A DNA stretch of 64,000 bases from Bacillus sp. FJAT-42376. Its GTDB lineage: Bacteria; Bacillota; Bacilli; Bacillales; Bacillaceae. Numbering within the stretch: position 1 is the first letter of the stretch; every line of letters starts with the position of its first letter. Shown one piece after another: positions 61,612 to 64,000 of the stretch. The notes under the pieces were generated by a model, which saw only the letters and a program-made list of their open reading frames with translations, did no database searches and had not been told where the DNA came from. Position numbers and translations under genes: made by a program. The stretch spans positions 1,550,001-1,614,000 of the forward strand of contig NZ_CP033906.1 in the NCBI RefSeq assembly GCF_003816055.1, read 5' to 3'.

Positions 61612-64000
61612 ATGAAAGGATTTACTTCATTAAAAGGAGAATTTCAGGAGATTGCCAGGAAAAAGAAACTTCTGATTGCTGTTATTGCTGTGCTATTAAT
61701 TCCCGTATTGTACAGCGGAACATTCCTGTGGGCATTCTGGGATCCGTACGGCAAAGTCGATCAGCTTCCTGTCGCAGTCGTCAATAAAGACAAAGGAGCC
61801 GACTTTGAAGGCGAGAAGCTGACAATCGGCAAGGATTTTGTAGATGAACTAAAGGAGAACAAAAAATTCAACTGGCAGTTCGTCGACGAGGCCGAAGCGA
61901 ACCGCGGTCTTGAAAACCGCAAGTACTACATGAAAATTGAAGTGCCGGAGAACTTTTCGCAAAATGCGACCACTCTTCAGGATGTTCATCCGAAACGGCT
62001 GGAACTGATTTATACTCCGAATGAAGGGACGAACTACCTTTCAACCAAAATCGGAGACTCCGCTATGGAAAAAGTGAAGGCGGAAGTGTCATCCGAAGTA
62101 ACAAAAACGTATGCTGAATCAATGTTTGATAACATTAAAGATGTCGCAAAAGGATTAGATGACGCGACAGAAGGCGCCGGTAAACTGAATGACGGAATCA
62201 ATGATGCAAAGGGCGGTTCGGACGATCTTCATGATGGAATTAATACCGCTAAAGATGGTGCGGGCAAGCTGGATCAGGGAGTGGCCTCTGCCAAAGATGG
62301 AGCGGGCAAGCTGAACAGCGGGATCGGATCTGTCCATTCAGGGGCTGAAGAGCTGAAGAAAAACCTTCAAATGCTCGCTGAGAATTCAGTCTCCTTCTCA
62401 AACGGACTGCAATCGGCAGATGAGGGCGCCAAAAGGCTGGACGAGGGCATTCAAAAGTTCGGCACAGCGGTCGGGCAAATGAAGGATGGAAACGCGAAAC
62501 TGCTTGACGGGGCTAAAAAGTCCCAGAGCGGAACGGATCAGCTTTCTGCAGGCCTTGATCAGTCATTAGCCGGATTAAATCAACTCAATGAAAAACTTCC
62601 GGCGCTAACGGCCGGAACAGAAGGTTTATCGGACGGTGCTGAGGCGCTGTCTGTTAATCTCGGAAAGTTCAAAGGCGGTGCAGATCAAACGAAAGAAGGG
62701 TCTGCCCAGGTAGCGGAAGGACTTGAGCAGCTCCAGCAAAAAGTGGATGCCATGGCCAAACAGTCCAGTGACCCGCAAATTGCGGCACTGAAAGCGACCA
62801 TCGACCAATTGGCAGCCGGCAGCAAGAAAGTCGATGGAGGGGTAAATCAGCTTTCAGAAAATGCTTCCCTGCTGCAGGGAGGAGCGGACAAACTATCCGA
62901 AGGGGCAAATGCTGTTCACGACGGCCAGTCCAAGCTTGGCGGCGGAATCAATCAGATTGCTGAAGGGCAGCAAAAGCTTGCGGATGGAGCGAAGGCGCTA
63001 TCCGGGGGTCAATCCCAGCTCGTTCAGGGCCTCACTGTATTCGGCGGGAAAATCGGGGAAGCCCAAGACGGAATCAATCAGCTTTCAGCCGGAAGCCGTT
63101 CCCTCTCAAGCGGTTTGGGCCAGCTTGCACAGGGGTCAGGACAGCTGCAGGATGGAACAGGCAAGCTGGCTGATGGTTCAGGCAAACTTGCCGAGGGAAC
63201 GGAAAAGCTTGCCGACGGATCAAACGGACTTGTAAACGGCCTTGGAAAGCTATCCGATGGATCCGGTGATTTGTCTGGCGGCCTTGGAAAACTTTCGGAT
63301 GGGTCAGGCGATTTATCAAACGGCATGAATAAGCTTTCTGACGGTTCAAAGGAACTGAAAGATGAGCTTGGTGACGGAGCGAAAGATGCAAATGATGTGA
63401 ATGCCAACAATGATATTTATGATATGTTTGCAAAACCTGTACAGCTGAAAGATGACAGACTGAATCATGTACCGAATTATGGAACGGGATTCACTCCATA
63501 CTTCCTTTCTCTGAGTTTATTTGTAGGAGCGCTCGTCTTCTCTGTTATTTTTCCATTGAGAGATCCGGCGGTCCGCCCTAGAAACGGATTCAGCTGGTTC
63601 CTTGGAAAATTCGGTGTACTTCTTGCGGTAGGAGTATTCCAGGCGGTCCTTGCAGACTTGATCTTATTGAATGTACTTGGACTTGAAGTGCAAAGTCTGC
63701 CATTCTTCTTCATGATGAGCGTTCTTGCAAGCTGGACTTTCCTGGCCATTATCCAATTCCTTGTAACAGCACTGGATAACCCGGGGCGTTTCATCGGAAT
63801 TCTGATCTTGATCCTGCAGCTGACTAGCAGTGCCGGAACGTATCCAATCGAGCTGGTGCCTGGAGCGCTGCAGCATTTTACAAACTTCCTGCCGATGACA
63901 TACACCATTTCGGCATTCAGAGCCATTATTTCAACAGGAGATTTCAGTTTAATGTGGCACAATGTTTCCATTGTTCTTATTTTCCTGATTGTGCCTATTC
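61612..64000 (+). CDS. YhgE/Pip family membrane protein with LxxG repeats (copy 2, truncated by window edge)
   Basis: The frame opens at ATG 61612 (AAGGAGG 5 nt upstream) and stays open to the window end, at least 796 aa. N-terminal membrane helix (KLLIAVIAVLLIPVLYSGTF), extracytoplasmic domain with LPVAVVNKDKGADFEGEKL and KYYMKIEVPENFSQNATTL, then about 430 residues of heptad repeats (AGKLNDGINDAKGG, AGKLDQGVASAKDG, AGKLNSGIGSVHSG and so on), and the C-terminal membrane domain from NYGTGFTPYFLSLSLFVGAL. It is longer in the repeat region than copy 1 at 10884. Cotranscription or coregulation with the preceding TetR gene is expected. Confidence 0.88.
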   Translation, partial: MKGFTSLKGEFQEIARKKKLLIAVIAVLLIPVLYSGTFLWAFWDPYGKVDQLPVAVVNKDKGADFEGEKLTIGKDFVDELKENKKFNWQFVDEAEANRGLENRKYYMKIEVPENFSQNATTLQDVHPKRLELIYTPNEGTNYLSTKIGDSAMEKVKAEVSSEVTKTYAESMFDNIKDVAKGLDDATEGAGKLNDGINDAKGGSDDLHDGINTAKDGAGKLDQGVASAKDGAGKLNSGIGSVHSGAEELKKNLQMLAENSVSFSNGLQSADEGAKRLDEGIQKFGTAVGQMKDGNAKLLDGAKKSQSGTDQLSAGLDQSLAGLNQLNEKLPALTAGTEGLSDGAEALSVNLGKFKGGADQTKEGSAQVAEGLEQLQQKVDAMAKQSSDPQIAALKATIDQLAAGSKKVDGGVNQLSENASLLQGGADKLSEGANAVHDGQSKLGGGINQIAEGQQKLADGAKALSGGQSQLVQGLTVFGGKIGEAQDGINQLSAGSRSLSSGLGQLAQGSGQLQDGTGKLADGSGKLAEGTEKLADGSNGLVNGLGKLSDGSGDLSGGLGKLSDGSGDLSNGMNKLSDGSKELKDELGDGAKDANDVNANNDIYDMFAKPVQLKDDRLNHVPNYGTGFTPYFLSLSLFVGALVFSVIFPLRDPAVRPRNGFSWFLGKFGVLLAVGVFQAVLADLILLNVLGLEVQSLPFFFMMSVLASWTFLAIIQFLVTALDNPGRFIGILILILQLTSSAGTYPIELVPGALQHFTNFLPMTYTISAFRAIISTGDFSLMWHNVSIVLIFLIVPI

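Overview
The window is a 64 kb chromosomal segment from a spore-forming, naturally transformable member of the Bacillaceae that is close to Bacillus subtilis but is not B. subtilis. Gene order follows the B. subtilis ecs-hem-yhf-yhj-yis region almost throughout: ecsBC, yhaA, hmoB, pbpF, hemEHY, yhgDE, yhfHIJ, lcfB, yhfN, comK, yhjDE, addBA, sbcDC, yisB, gerPA-F, yisI, yisK, yisL, yisN, asnO. The competence regulator ComK, the spore-coat/germination gerP operon, a Spo0E-family phosphatase and asnO all point to an endospore former. Differences from B. subtilis are an aceB-aceA glyoxylate shunt, an extra pyruvate oxidase, rocD in the yis region, and a second copy of the yhgD-yhgE cassette. Start codons are ATG with some GTG/TTG, most genes have strong Shine-Dalgarno sequences, and rho-independent terminators are frequent.

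Layout. 1-4.2 kb: end of the ecs operon, an M20 amidohydrolase, a small membrane protein and the heme monooxygenase hmoB. 4.2-10 kb: a bifunctional penicillin-binding protein and the hemEHY block of the coproporphyrin-dependent heme pathway. 10-16.6 kb: TetR-YhgE cassette 1, an autoregulated LacI regulator, yhfH, yhfI and lipoate ligase. 16.6-33.8 kb is the most mixed part: repeat arrays, an orphan nucleotidyltransferase, pyruvate oxidase, an excalibur-domain protein, FadR-controlled lcfB with an enoyl-CoA hydratase, secreted SH3-like and lipoproteins, azlCD, an M48 protease, two acetyltransferases, a DUF2332 protein and aceBA. 33.8-37.5 kb: a 21-bp minisatellite, an IDEAL-domain protein, comK, yhjD, yhjE and an MFS exporter. 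37.6-49.7 kb: a continuous DNA-repair block addB-addA-sbcD-sbcC-yisB. 49.9-53.5 kb: the gerP operon (minus strand), a DUF418 membrane protein and yisI. 53.7-64 kb: a spore-photoproduct-lyase-like radical SAM protein, yisK, rocD, yisL, yisN, asnO, and TetR-YhgE cassette 2, which runs off the end.

No rRNA, tRNA, CRISPR array, prophage or intact insertion sequence was seen. The most notable non-coding signals are: (i) a 23-bp operator TGACYA-N11-YRGTCA present four times, before each tetR and each yhgE of the two cassettes; (ii) three families of dispersed intergenic repeats, one forming tandem 128-bp units at two loci; (iii) a 21-bp minisatellite after aceA; and (iv) a near-perfect FadR operator before lcfB. 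Names are given from protein recognition plus synteny; no database search was run.
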